A stretch of DNA of 64,000 nt, from contig NZ_BOMB01000021.1 of assembly GCF_016861975.1 (NCBI RefSeq), positions 248,001 through 312,000 on the forward strand, written 5' to 3'. Position 1 is the first letter of the stretch, and every line of letters begins with the position of its first letter. The DNA comes from Actinocatenispora rupis (GTDB lineage Bacteria > Actinomycetota > Actinomycetes > Mycobacteriales > Micromonosporaceae). The notes below the pieces were generated by a model. The model saw only the letters and a program-made list of their open reading frames with translations, was not told where the DNA came from and did no database searches. The translations under genes and the position numbers were made by a program. This document shows, one piece after another, positions 50,796-60,185 of the stretch.

Positions 50796-51548
50796 ATGAC
50801 GGTGGACGGTGCGGCCTACGTGGCCGCTGTCCGCGAGGCGCAGGACCGGGTCATCGCCACTCAGAACGAGGGCGTGCAACGGGCCGCGGATCTGATCGTG
50901 GAAAGCCTGCGCGCGGGCGGTGTGATCCAGGCGTTCGGCAGTGGGCATTCCGAGGCATTGGCGATGGAGATCGCCGGCCGGGCGGGCGGACTCGTGCCCA
51001 CGAACAAGATCGCGTTACGCGACGTGGTCGTGTTCGGTGGCGAATCCCCGGACGTACTGTTCGACCACTTCCTGGAACGGGATCCGGCCATCGCGCACCG
51101 GATTCTCGACCTGGCGCCGATCGACCCCACCGACATCTTCGTGATCGCGTCGAGTTCCGGGATCAACGGTTCCACCGTGGAACTCGCCCGTACGGTCAAG
51201 GAACGCGGGCACAAGCTGATCGCGATCACCTCGTTGGACCACACGGCCAGGGCCGAACCGCGGCACCCTTCGGGGCAGCGGTTGTCGGACGTGGCCGACG
51301 TGGTGCTCGACAACTGCGCACCGTTCGGCGATGCCGTCCTGCCGCTGCCCGACGGCGGTTCGGTCGGTGCGGTCTCGTCGATCACCGCGGCATTGCTGGC
51401 GCAACTGATCGTTGCCGAAGTGGTATGCCGAATGATCCAGGCCGGCGAGCAACCGCCGGTGTACCTTTCCGCCAACGTCCCCGGCGGGGACGAGCACAAC
51501 CGAATCCTTGAGGAGCGGTACGCCGGACGGATCCGACGCACCGCCTGA
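50796..51548 (+). CDS. SIS-domain protein (UPF0309-like sugar-phosphate isomerase family)
   Basis: 250 residues, a single SIS fold: VIQAFGSGHSEALAMEIAGRAGGL binds the sugar phosphate, IFVIASSSGINGSTVELART is the second signature, and GDAVLPLPDGGSVGAVSSIT follows. It matches the UPF0309 group found beside amino-sugar genes in actinomycetes. With a sugar kinase and an amino-sugar importer at hand, an amino-sugar-phosphate substrate is likely (inference). ATG at 50796 follows GGGGAGG. Confidence 0.88.
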   Translation: MTVDGAAYVAAVREAQDRVIATQNEGVQRAADLIVESLRAGGVIQAFGSGHSEALAMEIAGRAGGLVPTNKIALRDVVVFGGESPDVLFDHFLERDPAIAHRILDLAPIDPTDIFVIASSSGINGSTVELARTVKERGHKLIAITSLDHTARAEPRHPSGQRLSDVADVVLDNCAPFGDAVLPLPDGGSVGAVSSITAALLAQLIVAEVVCRMIQAGEQPPVYLSANVPGGDEHNRILEERYAGRIRRTA

Positions 51549-51569
51549 CCAGCGAAGGCGAGGACCACC

Positions 51570-53012
51570 ATGAGTCCCGTTTCCGACGGAAGGCCGCACG
51601 ACACCATGGATGAGAACGCCAGGCCCGTGACTCGTCGGCGCCTGCTTCAGGGTTCGCTGGCCGCCGTCGCTGTCGCGCCATTGGGCGCCACACTCGCCGG
51701 TTGCGCCACGGGGGGCGGTTCGAACACCGCCAAGACCGGTAAGAAGTCGTCGACCAATCCGTTTGGTCTGGCGAAAGGCTCCGCGATCGACGCGGTGATC
51801 TTCAACGGCGGTTACGGGTACGACTACGTCACCTTCGCCGCCAAGGAAGTGGACAAGAAGTTCTCCACGAACTCGAAGGTCTCCCCGTCGACGAAGATCG
51901 CGCAGCAGTTGCAGCCGCGGTTCGTCGGTGGCAACCCGCCGGACCTGATCGACAACTCCGGCGCCAACGCGATCGGCTTCAGTACGATTCTGAAGAGCCT
52001 CTCCACGCTGGACGACGTCTTCGAAGCGAACAACTACGAAGGCACCAAGATCGCCGACACGGTGTACCCGCACGTCAAGGACCCGGGCACGTTCGACGGC
52101 AAGTTCGTCGCGATGAACTACGCGATGACGGTCTACGGCGTGTGGTACTCGGGCTCGCTGTTCGAGTCGAACGGCTGGACCCCGCCGAAGACGTGGGACG
52201 AGGCGATCGCGCTCGGCGCGCAGGCGAAGAAGAAGGGCAAGTACCTCTTCGTCTGGGGCAAGGAGGCCGCGACCTACTACCAGACGCTCGCGATGGACTC
52301 GGCGATCAAGGAGGGCGGCCCCGAGGTCCGCCTGGCGCTGGAGAACCTGAAGCCGAAGTGCTGGTCGGACCCGAACATCCAGAAGGTGTTCAAGGCCCTG
52401 GAGACCTGTGTCAGTAAGGGCTACTTCGTACCGGGCGGCGCGGGCACGCAGTTCACCGCGGCGCAGGCGAAGTGGAGCAACGACCAGCAGGCCCTGCTGT
52501 ACCCGTCGGGTGGCTGGATCGAGAACGAGATGAAGAAGGCCACCAAGTCCGGGTTCCAGATGAAGGGCATCCCGGAGTTCACGATCACCAGCAGCTCGCA
52601 GATGCCGTACGAGACGATCCGCAGCGCGGCCGGTGAGCCGTACGTGGTGCCGAGTACGGGCAAGAACCCGGCCGGCGGCAAGGAGATCATGCGGGCGATG
52701 CTGTCGAAGGAGGCGGCGACGAACTTCAGCAAGACGCGCCTCGCCCCGACCATCGTCAAGGGCCTGGTCCCGGCGGACGGCTTCGGCTCGACCGCGCTCC
52801 AGTCGCAGACCCAGATGCTCGACAAGGCCGGCTCGAACGTCTTCAACTACCAGTTCGTGGACTTCTACGGGATCAACCCCGACATGCTGGTGCCGTGGAA
52901 CTCGTTCCTGTCCGGCAAGATCGACGCGGCCGGCCTGACGTCCGCGCTGCAGAAGATCACCGACAAGATCGCGAACGACAGCTCGATCAAGAAGAACAAG
53001 GTCACTTCGTGA
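51570..53012 (+). CDS. ngcE: ABC transporter sugar-binding lipoprotein, NgcE type
   Basis: 480 residues. Tat-like signal TRRRLLQGSLAAVAVAP with lipobox LAGC (Cys about 44-48), so a Tat-exported lipoprotein. CATGGGSN after the lipobox and the body (FNGGYGYDYVTFAAKEVDKKF, PPDLIDNSGANAIGF, YVVPSTGKNPAGGKE) match the NgcE group that binds N-acetylglucosamine and N,N'-diacetylchitobiose in Streptomyces. Its stop overlaps the permease GTG by 4 bp. The symbol rests on resemblance and gene order. Confidence 0.88.
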   Translation: MSPVSDGRPHDTMDENARPVTRRRLLQGSLAAVAVAPLGATLAGCATGGGSNTAKTGKKSSTNPFGLAKGSAIDAVIFNGGYGYDYVTFAAKEVDKKFSTNSKVSPSTKIAQQLQPRFVGGNPPDLIDNSGANAIGFSTILKSLSTLDDVFEANNYEGTKIADTVYPHVKDPGTFDGKFVAMNYAMTVYGVWYSGSLFESNGWTPPKTWDEAIALGAQAKKKGKYLFVWGKEAATYYQTLAMDSAIKEGGPEVRLALENLKPKCWSDPNIQKVFKALETCVSKGYFVPGGAGTQFTAAQAKWSNDQQALLYPSGGWIENEMKKATKSGFQMKGIPEFTITSSSQMPYETIRSAAGEPYVVPSTGKNPAGGKEIMRAMLSKEAATNFSKTRLAPTIVKGLVPADGFGSTALQSQTQMLDKAGSNVFNYQFVDFYGINPDMLVPWNSFLSGKIDAAGLTSALQKITDKIANDSSIKKNKVTS

Positions 53013-54007
53013 GTTCGTCCGCTTCGACCACCTCGACCGGCCGGCCCGCGCGGCCGGCCGGCCGGGGGCGCCGCAAGCGACTCACCTTCGACCGGGTGAG
53101 CTTCTTCGCGGTGTTCCTCGGCGTCCCGTTGGTCATCTTCCTGGTCTTCGTCGTGTCGCCGTTCGTCCAGGCGATCTACTACTCGCTGACCGACTGGAAC
53201 GGGTTCAGCGCGACGATGAACTTCGTCGGGGCCGGCAACTTCGTGAAGCTGTTCCAGGACGACACGTTCCTGCTTTCGTTGCGCAACAGCGTGATCCTCG
53301 GTCTCGTCGTACCGTTCGTGACGATCGTGCTGGCACTCGCGCTCGCCTGCGTGGTCACGATCGGCGGCAGCGGCACCGGTGCCGTCCGGGGCCTGCGCAG
53401 GTCCAGCCTCTACCGCGTCGTGTCCTTCTTCCCGTACGCGGTGCCCGCCGTGGTCATCGGCATCATCTGGGCGCAGATCTACGACCCGAGCCGCGGCATC
53501 CTGAACGCGGTGCTCACCAGCCTCGGGTTCCAGCGCGCCGAGAACTACCCGTGGCTCGGCGACTCGCGTACCGCGATGGCGGCGACGATCTTCGTGATCG
53601 TGTGGAGCTTCGTCGGGTTCTACATGGTGCTGTTCATCGCCGGCATCCGCGGCATCGACCCGGAGATCTTCGAGTCGGCCCGGCTCGACGGCGCCAGCCG
53701 GGTGCGTACCGCGTGGTCGCTGGTCGTCCCGCTGATCCGGGACAACGTGCAGACTGCGTACATCTACCTCGGCATCGCGTCGCTCGACTCGTTCGTCTAC
53801 ATGGCGGCGATGAACCCGGACGGCGGCCCGCAGAACTCGACCCTGGTGATGTCGCAGGACCTCTACATCACGGCATTCACCAAGGGCCAGTTCGGGTACG
53901 CCACGTCCATGGGCGTGATGCTCGCCGTCGTGACGCTGGTGTTCGCCGCGCTGGTGTTCATCATCAACGGCGTCACCGGTGGACGCGACAAGGAGGGGCG
54001 GCGATGA
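53009..54007 (+). CDS. ngcF: ABC sugar transporter permease, NgcF type
   Basis: 332 residues. An Arg/Pro-rich cytoplasmic start is followed by six helices from FAVFLGVPLVIFLVFVVSPF; the EAA loop reads ESARLDGASRVRTAWSLVVP. SLTDWNGFSATMNFVGAGNF and MSQDLYITAFTKGQFGYATS are typical of the NgcF/DasB group. GTG at 53009 overlaps the binding-protein stop; the next permease starts in its own stop (ATGA). Confidence 0.9.
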   Translation: MSSSASTTSTGRPARPAGRGRRKRLTFDRVSFFAVFLGVPLVIFLVFVVSPFVQAIYYSLTDWNGFSATMNFVGAGNFVKLFQDDTFLLSLRNSVILGLVVPFVTIVLALALACVVTIGGSGTGAVRGLRRSSLYRVVSFFPYAVPAVVIGIIWAQIYDPSRGILNAVLTSLGFQRAENYPWLGDSRTAMAATIFVIVWSFVGFYMVLFIAGIRGIDPEIFESARLDGASRVRTAWSLVVPLIRDNVQTAYIYLGIASLDSFVYMAAMNPDGGPQNSTLVMSQDLYITAFTKGQFGYATSMGVMLAVVTLVFAALVFIINGVTGGRDKEGRR

Positions 54008-54897
54008 CCCAGACCGCTGTCACCGAACCGACCGGTACGCCACCGTCGGCGGGCGTCAAGCACAGGGGCGTGGGGGACCGGTCGCTGACGTTCGACGTGA
54101 TCGCGCACGTGCTGCTGATCCTGTGGTCGCTGCTGGTCGTGCTCCCGCTGTTGTGGGTGTTCGTCTCGTCGTTCAAGACGACCCAGGAAGTGCTCGGCAG
54201 CCCGCTGACCCTGCCGCACCACCTGAACCTGAACAACTACGCCACCGCCTGGAACGACTCCGGCGTCGGCCCGGCGTTCATCAACAGCGTCATCGTCGTC
54301 GGCTTCTCGCTGGTGATCGTGATGGTGCTGGGCGCGATGTGCTCGTACGTGCTGGCCCGGTTCCGGTTCTTCGGCAACCGCTTCATCTACTACCTGATGC
54401 TCGCCGGCCTGACGTTCCCGGTGTTCCTCGCGATCGTGCCGCTGTTCTCCATCCTCAAGAACTTCGGCCTGCTGAACACCCTCGCCGGCCTGGTCGTCAC
54501 GTACGTGGCGTTCGCGTTGCCGTTCACGGTGTTCTTCCTGCACGCCTTCTTCAAGCGCCTCCCGTACGACGTGTACGAGGCGGCGCAGGTGGACGGCGCC
54601 GGCGAGTGGCGCACGTTCTTCCAGGTGATGCTGCCGATGGCGCGGCCCGGACTGGCCTCGGTGGCGATCTTCAACTTCCTCGGCCTGTGGAACCAGTTCC
54701 TGCTGCCGACGGTGCTCAAGCCGGACAACTCGGTGCTGACCCAGGCGATGGCCCAGTTCCAGTCCCAGGCCGGGTACGCGGTCGACTTCGGCGCGCTGTT
54801 CGCCGCCGTCGTCATCACCGTCGCTCCGGTACTCGTCGTCTACATCATCTTCCAGCGGCAACTGCGGGGCTCCGTGGTCGCCGGTGCGGTGAAGTAG
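54004..54897 (+). CDS. ngcG: ABC sugar transporter permease, NgcG type
   Basis: 297 residues, six helices from VIAHVLLILWSLLVVLPLLW; EAA loop EAAQVDGAGEWRTFFQVMLP; end QRQLRGSVVAGAVK is typical for CUT1 partners. WVFVSSFKTTQEVLGSP opens the first loop. Third gene of ngcEFG; no ATPase gene follows, so a shared MsiK-type ATPase is expected (family knowledge). Confidence 0.9.
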   Translation: MTQTAVTEPTGTPPSAGVKHRGVGDRSLTFDVIAHVLLILWSLLVVLPLLWVFVSSFKTTQEVLGSPLTLPHHLNLNNYATAWNDSGVGPAFINSVIVVGFSLVIVMVLGAMCSYVLARFRFFGNRFIYYLMLAGLTFPVFLAIVPLFSILKNFGLLNTLAGLVVTYVAFALPFTVFFLHAFFKRLPYDVYEAAQVDGAGEWRTFFQVMLPMARPGLASVAIFNFLGLWNQFLLPTVLKPDNSVLTQAMAQFQSQAGYAVDFGALFAAVVITVAPVLVVYIIFQRQLRGSVVAGAVK

Positions 54898-55033
54898 CCG
54901 GGATCCGCCCGGGTCGCCCCGCGCGGCCCGGGCGCACCGTCACCTGGTGCCGGGCGTGCCTGCGCGGCACGGGTCGCCGGGATGTCGTGCCGTGGCACGC
55001 GTTGCCGGGATGCGGTGTGGTGGCACGAAAAGA

Positions 55034-55069
55034 CCACCGGCGCTCCGGGCGTACCCCGGGCGCCGGTGG
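55034..55069. terminator. Hairpin terminator
   Basis: CCACCGGCGC (55034-55043) with its complement at 55060-55069; the loop has its own CCGGG/CCCGG pairing. Lies between the ngcG end and the convergent small gene. Confidence 0.8.
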
Positions 55070-55108
55070 CGGTGCGGGCGCTCCACCCGTGCGTACGGCC
55101 GACGCCGC

Positions 55109-55342
55109 TCAGCGCACGGTACCGGTGGCGTCCAGGTACTCGCTGATCCGGCCGAGCAGTTGCTCCGCCTCCGCGACCAGCTCGCCGTCCGGCCCACCGG
55201 CCCGGACCACCCGCTCGCGCAGCGCGAACGAGTCGCGCCGCAACTGCGCGGAACAGGAGTGTTCGGCCCCGCAGGGCAGAAGTTCCATCGCATCGGTGAC
55301 TTGGTGCAGGACCGTGCGCAGGTCAGGCGACGTCGTCATCAT
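55109..55342 (-). CDS. Small hypothetical protein
   Basis: 77 residues, mostly helical (LRTVLHQVTDAMELL; SFALRERVVRAGGPDGELVAEAEQLLGRI), with two Cys in LLPCGAEHSCS. Two adjacent start codons at 55342 and 55339. No family recognised. Codon use fits the genome. Convergent with ngcG and divergent from the Asp-rich protein gene, with 285 bp between that show no clear feature besides the start region. Confidence 0.55.
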   Translation of the reverse strand: MMTTSPDLRTVLHQVTDAMELLPCGAEHSCSAQLRRDSFALRERVVRAGGPDGELVAEAEQLLGRISEYLDATGTVR

Positions 55343-55627
55343 CGCTTACCCCTAGTGTCTGTGCGTTACACGATCAGTATGCAGGTCGGCCAGTCGACAC
55401 GCGGTGGTTCCCCGAATTCACGACCGCCGATCCACCCGCCGGTACGGCAAGCAGATGATCACGCTCCGTCGACCGTGATCAGTGGCATGGATGGGGGAGA
55501 GCCATGCTGGTCACCTGCACCTATCGTGGTGGTCAGCGCGGCCGATCAAGGTCGCGGAGAGACAGGTCAGGCAATCGGGCCCGCGTGGTCCGCAGCCCAC
55601 ACCGGGCCCAGTCAAGGGGGAAGCGGA

Positions 55628-56377
55628 ATGAGCGACAGCGACGTCTGGATCGACGCGGACGGTGACGGCCACGCCGACGACGTCACGGCGCACCACGATG
55701 CCAACGGCACCGTCGAGTACACCGCGGACACCGACGGAGACGGCAAGGTCGACTTCGTCGGGTACGACACGAACGGCGACGGCCTCGTCGACTACGCCGA
55801 CTACGACACCAACCACGACGGCCACTTCGACGAGCGCATGGTCGACGAGAACGGCGACGGCTACCTGGACGACCAGCAGTCCGGCGCCGACTTCGGCCAC
55901 GACGACGCGTACGTCGGCGGCGGTGGCGGCGGTGGCGGGCACGACGCCGCGGGCAGCGCGGACACCAACCCGAACCACGGCGCGGGCGACGACCCGAGCG
56001 GCAACGGTGGCCACGACTCCGGTTCGGGCCAGGGCGGCGACTCGTCCAGCGCGGGTGGCGGGTCGGGCGCTCCGTCGGTGCCGAACCTGGGCGGCGGCGT
56101 TCCCAGTGGGGACGGCGGCCACGACGGCGGCGGCGACACCAGCCACGCGGGCGGCGACGGCAGCGACTCGTCCAGCGCGGGTGGCGCGTCCGGTTCCGGC
56201 GGTGGCAGCGGCTCGGCCGCCGGGGACCAGCCGGGCAGCCAGGGCAACAGCCAGGACTCCGGCTCCGGCTCCGGCCAGGGCAGCCACGACACGGGTTCCG
56301 GCTCGGGTTCGGGCCAGGGCGGCGACTACTCGGAGAGCTTCGGCGCCGTCAACGACGCCCCGTCGTACGGCAACTGA
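55628..56377 (+). CDS. Asp-rich calcium-binding-repeat-like protein with Gly/Ser-rich tail
   Basis: 249 residues. The first 82 hold five DxDxDGxxD-type loops at 9-17, 34-42, 47-55, 60-68 and 73-81, the last four exactly 13 residues apart, like the loops of dockerin, thrombospondin type 3 or EF-hand-like repeats that bind calcium. The rest is Gly/Ser/Asp/His-rich with two related blocks (GGDSSSAGGGSGAPS and GSDSSSAGGASGSGG). No signal peptide is seen. ATG at 55628 with AGGGGGAA upstream. Function unknown. Confidence 0.82.
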   Translation: MSDSDVWIDADGDGHADDVTAHHDANGTVEYTADTDGDGKVDFVGYDTNGDGLVDYADYDTNHDGHFDERMVDENGDGYLDDQQSGADFGHDDAYVGGGGGGGGHDAAGSADTNPNHGAGDDPSGNGGHDSGSGQGGDSSSAGGGSGAPSVPNLGGGVPSGDGGHDGGGDTSHAGGDGSDSSSAGGASGSGGGSGSAAGDQPGSQGNSQDSGSGSGQGSHDTGSGSGSGQGGDYSESFGAVNDAPSYGN

Positions 56378-56422
56378 GCGGCGCACGCGATGCCGGGTCC
56401 TCCGGGGCCCGGCATCGTCGTG

Positions 56423-56791
56423 TCAGGACCAGATCGCGGTGGCCGTGACGAGCCCGGCGTACGCGGCGCCCAGCCCACCGGCGACGCTGGCCAGCACGTT
56501 CAGGACGGCGAGGCCGCGCGCTCGGGTGGTCAGCAGCCGGAGCGTCTCGTACGAGAAGGTCGAGTAGGTGGTGAGCGCGCCGCACAGGCCGGTGCCGAGC
56601 AGCGCGGTGACCGGGCCGGGCGTGGCGTGCGCGCCACCGACGAGCGCACCCAGCAGGTACGAGCCGATCAGGTTGACGGTGAACGTGCCCCACGGGAAGG
56701 CCGAATCGTGCCGGGCCTGCACAGTACGGTCCAGCAGGTACCGGAGCGGGGCGCCGACGGCCGCACCGAGTACGACGAGCAGGACGGTCAT
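56423..56791 (-). CDS. crcB: CrcB/Fluc fluoride channel subunit
   Basis: 122 residues, four membrane helices. GAAVGAPLRYLLDRTVQ, PWGTFTVNLIGSYLLG (with the conserved Asn) and TTYSTFSYETLRLL (the Phe-box TFSxE) are diagnostic. Exports fluoride passively as a dual-topology dimer. Its ATG overlaps the other crcB stop, so the two likely form an antiparallel heterodimer. Confidence 0.95.
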   Translation of the reverse strand: MTVLLVVLGAAVGAPLRYLLDRTVQARHDSAFPWGTFTVNLIGSYLLGALVGGAHATPGPVTALLGTGLCGALTTYSTFSYETLRLLTTRARGLAVLNVLASVAGGLGAAYAGLVTATAIWS

Positions 56792-57300
56792 CGGACCGCC
56801 ACCCGACGCGTCGCGACGACCCCCACGTACGCGGCGGCCAGCGCGCAGCACAGCGTGCCCGCCAGGTACAGGAGGGCGGTGCGGGCGGCGCCCGCGGCGA
56901 CGAGCTGCTGGGTGTCGACGATCGACGTGGAGAACGTGGTGAACCCGCCGAGCACGCCGACCCCGAGGAACGGCCGGACCAGCGGGTGCGCGGTCAGCCG
57001 CTCGGTGATCAGCACCATCAGTACCGCGAGCAGGAACGACCCGGCCACGTTGATGCCGAACGTCACCCACGGGAACCCGCCGGGCGGGTGCGGGAACGCC
57101 ACCGACAGGCCGTAGCGCGCGAGGCCGCCGAGCGCGCCGCCGGCGGCGATGGTGCCGAGCAGCCGTACCGGCGTGTGCGTCAGCTCGTCGCGCTGCGCCG
57201 GTACGTGCAGATCGACGTCGGGATCGGTGGGTTGGGGCGGCGCGACCGGCGGCGCCCCGGTATGTGCGCGTTCGCCGGACTCCGTGTCGTGTGCGGGCAT
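56788..57300 (-). CDS. crcB: CrcB/Fluc fluoride channel subunit with N-terminal extension
   Basis: 170 residues; the first 50 are a hydrophilic tail (AHDTESGERAHTGAPP) not found in most homologues. The membrane part shows GALGGLARYGLSVAF, PWVTFGINVAGSFLLAV and FTTFSTSIVDTQQL, the fluoride channel signatures. ATG at 57300 follows TAGGAGCG. A GC-rich stretch upstream was checked for a fluoride riboswitch without a convincing match. Confidence 0.94.
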   Translation of the reverse strand: MPAHDTESGERAHTGAPPVAPPQPTDPDVDLHVPAQRDELTHTPVRLLGTIAAGGALGGLARYGLSVAFPHPPGGFPWVTFGINVAGSFLLAVLMVLITERLTAHPLVRPFLGVGVLGGFTTFSTSIVDTQQLVAAGAARTALLYLAGTLCCALAAAYVGVVATRRVAVR

Positions 57301-57487
57301 GACGCTCCTACCAGCGTGATTCGCGTGGCAGGGACCGTTGGCGGTCGTCGCGGTTCTCCGCCGGAGCGGACGGCGGGCCCCACCGCCGATGATCCACAAG
57401 GCTACCGGCGCATCCCGCGTACTGGAACGGGCCGGTGCGGAACCTCACGGTACGACCGGGCGGACCCGGCCGTACCGTGCGGGTGGG

Positions 57488-58711
57488 TCAGGACAGGACG
57501 CGCAGTCGTACCGTTTCCGGCATGGCGGCGAGTCCGGCGAGGACGGCGTCGGTGTCGCCGCTGCCGATGTCGGTGATCACGTAGCCGACCTCGTTGCGGG
57601 TGCCGAGCAGCTGGCCCTCGACGTTGACGTGCGACTCGCCGAGCAACCCGTTGATCTTCGCCAGTACGCCGGGGACGTTGCGGTGCACGTGCACCAGCCG
57701 CCGCGCGCCGGGCCGGGAGCCGAGGTCGAGCTGCGGCAGGTTCACGCTCATCGAGGTCGCGCCGTCGTCGATGAAGTCGCGGAACTTGCCGGCCACGAAC
57801 TGGCCGATGTCCTGCTGCGCCTCCTCGGTCGAGCCGCCGATGTGCGGGGTGAGGATGACGTTCGGCAGGCCCTGCAGGTCCGAGGTGAACGCGTCGCCCC
57901 GGCCCTTCGGCTCGCTCGGGAACACGTCCACCGCGGCGCCGGCCAGGTGCCCGGACGTGATGTTGTCCCGCAGCGCCTTGTGGTCCACCACGAACCCGCG
58001 GGACAGGTTCAGGAACAGGCTGCCCGGCCGCATCCGCGCGAACTCGTCCGCGCCGAACATGCCGCTGTTGCCGGGGCGGCCGTCCACGTGCAGCGTGACC
58101 ACGTCGACCTCGCTGAGCAGCTCGTCCAGCGAACCGCAGCGGCGCGCGTTGCCGAGCGCGAGCTTGTCGGCCGTGTCGAAGAAGTACACGCTCATGCCGA
58201 GGTTCTCGGCGAGTACGGAGAGCTGGGTGCCGATGTTGCCGTACCCGACGATGCCGAGGCGCCGGCCGCGGACCTCGTGGGCGCCGGCCGCGGACTTGTC
58301 CCAGACACCGGCGTGCAGGCTGGCGTTCTTCTCGGTGAGCCGGCGGGTCAGCGCGATGATCTCGGCCAGCGCGATCTCGACCACGCTGCGGGTGTTGGAG
58401 AACGGCGCGTTGAACACCGCGACACCGCGCCGGGCGGCGGCCGCCACGTCGATCTGGTTGGTACCGATGCAGAAGGCGCCGACGGCGAGCAGCTCCGGCG
58501 CGGCGGCCAGTACCTCGTCGGTGACCTGGGTCTTGGATCGGATGCCGAGCAGGTGCACGTCGCTCAGCCGGGCGGCGAGCTCGTCGGCGTCCAGCGCGCG
58601 GCCCAGGCTTTCCACCTGGTAACCGGACTTCTCCAGGACGCTCTGCGCGTCCGGATGGATGCCTTCGAGAAGCAGGGCGCGGACGGGTCGGGTGGAACTG
58701 TCGGCGACCAC
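57488..58711 (-). CDS. serA: D-3-phosphoglycerate dehydrogenase
   Basis: First step of serine synthesis. 407 residues, the short E. coli-type SerA: catalytic domain with NAD site GIVGYGNIGTQLSVLAENLG, catalytic Arg in LSRGFVVD, His in TPHIGGSTEEAQ, then a C-terminal ACT domain (VHRNVPGVLAKINGLLGESHVNVEGQ) that senses serine. The long intervening domain of mycobacterial SerA is absent. GTG at 58711 with AGGA upstream. Single gene between crcB and an MFS gene. Confidence 0.95.
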   Translation of the reverse strand: MVADSSTRPVRALLLEGIHPDAQSVLEKSGYQVESLGRALDADELAARLSDVHLLGIRSKTQVTDEVLAAAPELLAVGAFCIGTNQIDVAAAARRGVAVFNAPFSNTRSVVEIALAEIIALTRRLTEKNASLHAGVWDKSAAGAHEVRGRRLGIVGYGNIGTQLSVLAENLGMSVYFFDTADKLALGNARRCGSLDELLSEVDVVTLHVDGRPGNSGMFGADEFARMRPGSLFLNLSRGFVVDHKALRDNITSGHLAGAAVDVFPSEPKGRGDAFTSDLQGLPNVILTPHIGGSTEEAQQDIGQFVAGKFRDFIDDGATSMSVNLPQLDLGSRPGARRLVHVHRNVPGVLAKINGLLGESHVNVEGQLLGTRNEVGYVITDIGSGDTDAVLAGLAAMPETVRLRVLS

Positions 58712-58862
58712 GGGAATCCTTTCGGTGCACCGTGCGGGTAGCGGAGTCTTCCAGACTAGAGACCCCCGCCCGGTGACCGGTGCCTCCGGGTGGCCGATAC
58801 CACGATGCAGGCGCCCGATCGGGCGCGGAACCACCCGATCGGGACGTCCCGTACCGCTCCGG

Positions 58863-60146
58863 TCAGCCCATCGCGGCGGCGAGCGCGACGGCGCGCCGCC
58901 GGGCCACCCGGCCGGAGAGTACGACCGCGCAGACGCCGCTGACCAGGCCGATCGCCAGGCAGCCGGTCCACACCGCGCCGGGGCCGAGCGTGCCGTACAC
59001 GGTGGTGCCGAGGGTGGGACCGAGCAGGGAGGCGGCCGACCAGCCCCACCCGAACAGCGCCTGGTACCTGCCGCGCGCGTCGGCCGGTGCCAGGTCGGCG
59101 ACCAGCGCCGCGGTGAACCCGGCCGTACCGACCTCGCCGACGGTCCACACCACCACCGTCGCCGCGTACTGCCAGGCGGAGTGCGCGAGGCCGGTGAGTG
59201 CCATGCCGGCGCCGACCAGCGCCCACGACACGGCCAGTACCCGCATCCGGTCGAACCGGGCGAGCCAGGTCGTGAGCAGCGGCTGGAGTACGACGATGAG
59301 GATGCCGTTGAGCGCGGCGGTCGTGCCGTACACGGCGGCGGACAGGCCGTGGTCGCGGATCGCCAGCGGGATCGCCACCTGCGCCTGGTTGTAGACCGTC
59401 GCGTAGGCCAGGGTCAGCAGGACGAGGGCGACCAGCAGCGGATCGCGCAGCGCGGTCCGGTAGCCGGCCTGCGGCCCGTCGCTCGCCGGCGCCGACGGCG
59501 TCACCGGGTCGCGGCGGATGCCGACCGCGATGATCACCGCGAACGCCAGGCCCGAGCCGGCGTCGACCGCGAACAGCAGCCAGTACCCGTGCTCGGCGAG
59601 GAAACCGGCGAGCACGCTCGCCACCGCGAAGCCCAGGTTGACCGCCCAGAACATCAACCCGTACGCCTTGGCCCGCGCGGTGAACGGCACCACGTCGGCG
59701 ACGAGCGCGGACGCCGCCGGCCGGTACAGCTCGCTGACCAGTCCGAGCGCGGCCGCCGCCACGATCATCAGCGGTACGGTGTGCGCCGCGCCGAGCGCGA
59801 CCAGCGTGAGGCTCGTCGCGACCAGCCCGGTGAGCAGCGTGAACCGGCGCCCCACCCGGTCGGCGAGCAGCCCGCCCACCGGCTGGCTCACCAGCGAACC
59901 GACGCCGCGCGCGAGCAGTACGAGGCCGATCTGGCCGGCAGACAGGCCGCGCGCGCCGAGGTACAGGACGAGGAACGCGGCGACCATGCCGCCGATCCGG
60001 TTGACGAGCTGCCCGCCGAACAGGATCCAGAACGTACGGGGAAGGCCGCCGAGGTGGGCGGACGCGCCGGCGCGGACGAGGCCGGACACGCCGCCGCGGC
60101 GCTGAGTGGGGACGGTGGGGCGGGAGGTGGTGGGCGTGCGAGTCAC
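58863..60146 (-). CDS. MFS transporter
   Basis: 427 residues, 12 helices. FWILFGGQLVNRIGGMVAAF starts helix 1, motif A reads GGLLADRVGRRFTLL, and YNQAQVAIPLAIRDHGLS is typical of drug/metabolite MFS_1 proteins. A 30-residue hydrophilic lead precedes helix 1. Divergent from an ArsR-type regulator, its probable repressor, with a dyad in the 75-bp gap. Confidence 0.9.
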   Translation of the reverse strand: MTRTPTTSRPTVPTQRRGGVSGLVRAGASAHLGGLPRTFWILFGGQLVNRIGGMVAAFLVLYLGARGLSAGQIGLVLLARGVGSLVSQPVGGLLADRVGRRFTLLTGLVATSLTLVALGAAHTVPLMIVAAAALGLVSELYRPAASALVADVVPFTARAKAYGLMFWAVNLGFAVASVLAGFLAEHGYWLLFAVDAGSGLAFAVIIAVGIRRDPVTPSAPASDGPQAGYRTALRDPLLVALVLLTLAYATVYNQAQVAIPLAIRDHGLSAAVYGTTAALNGILIVVLQPLLTTWLARFDRMRVLAVSWALVGAGMALTGLAHSAWQYAATVVVWTVGEVGTAGFTAALVADLAPADARGRYQALFGWGWSAASLLGPTLGTTVYGTLGPGAVWTGCLAIGLVSGVCAVVLSGRVARRRAVALAAAMG

Positions 60147-60185
60147 GGCGGTAACTGTCGTACGACGGAGGCGCCCCTTTCCAGA

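Noticed and set aside
57301-57400. Fluoride riboswitch before the crcB pair
   Set aside because: On the minus strand GGCGGTGGGGCCCGCC (57372-57387) resembles the first stem, but GGCGATG has G for A and no CTGATG-GCC element follows, so the pseudoknot cannot form as known.
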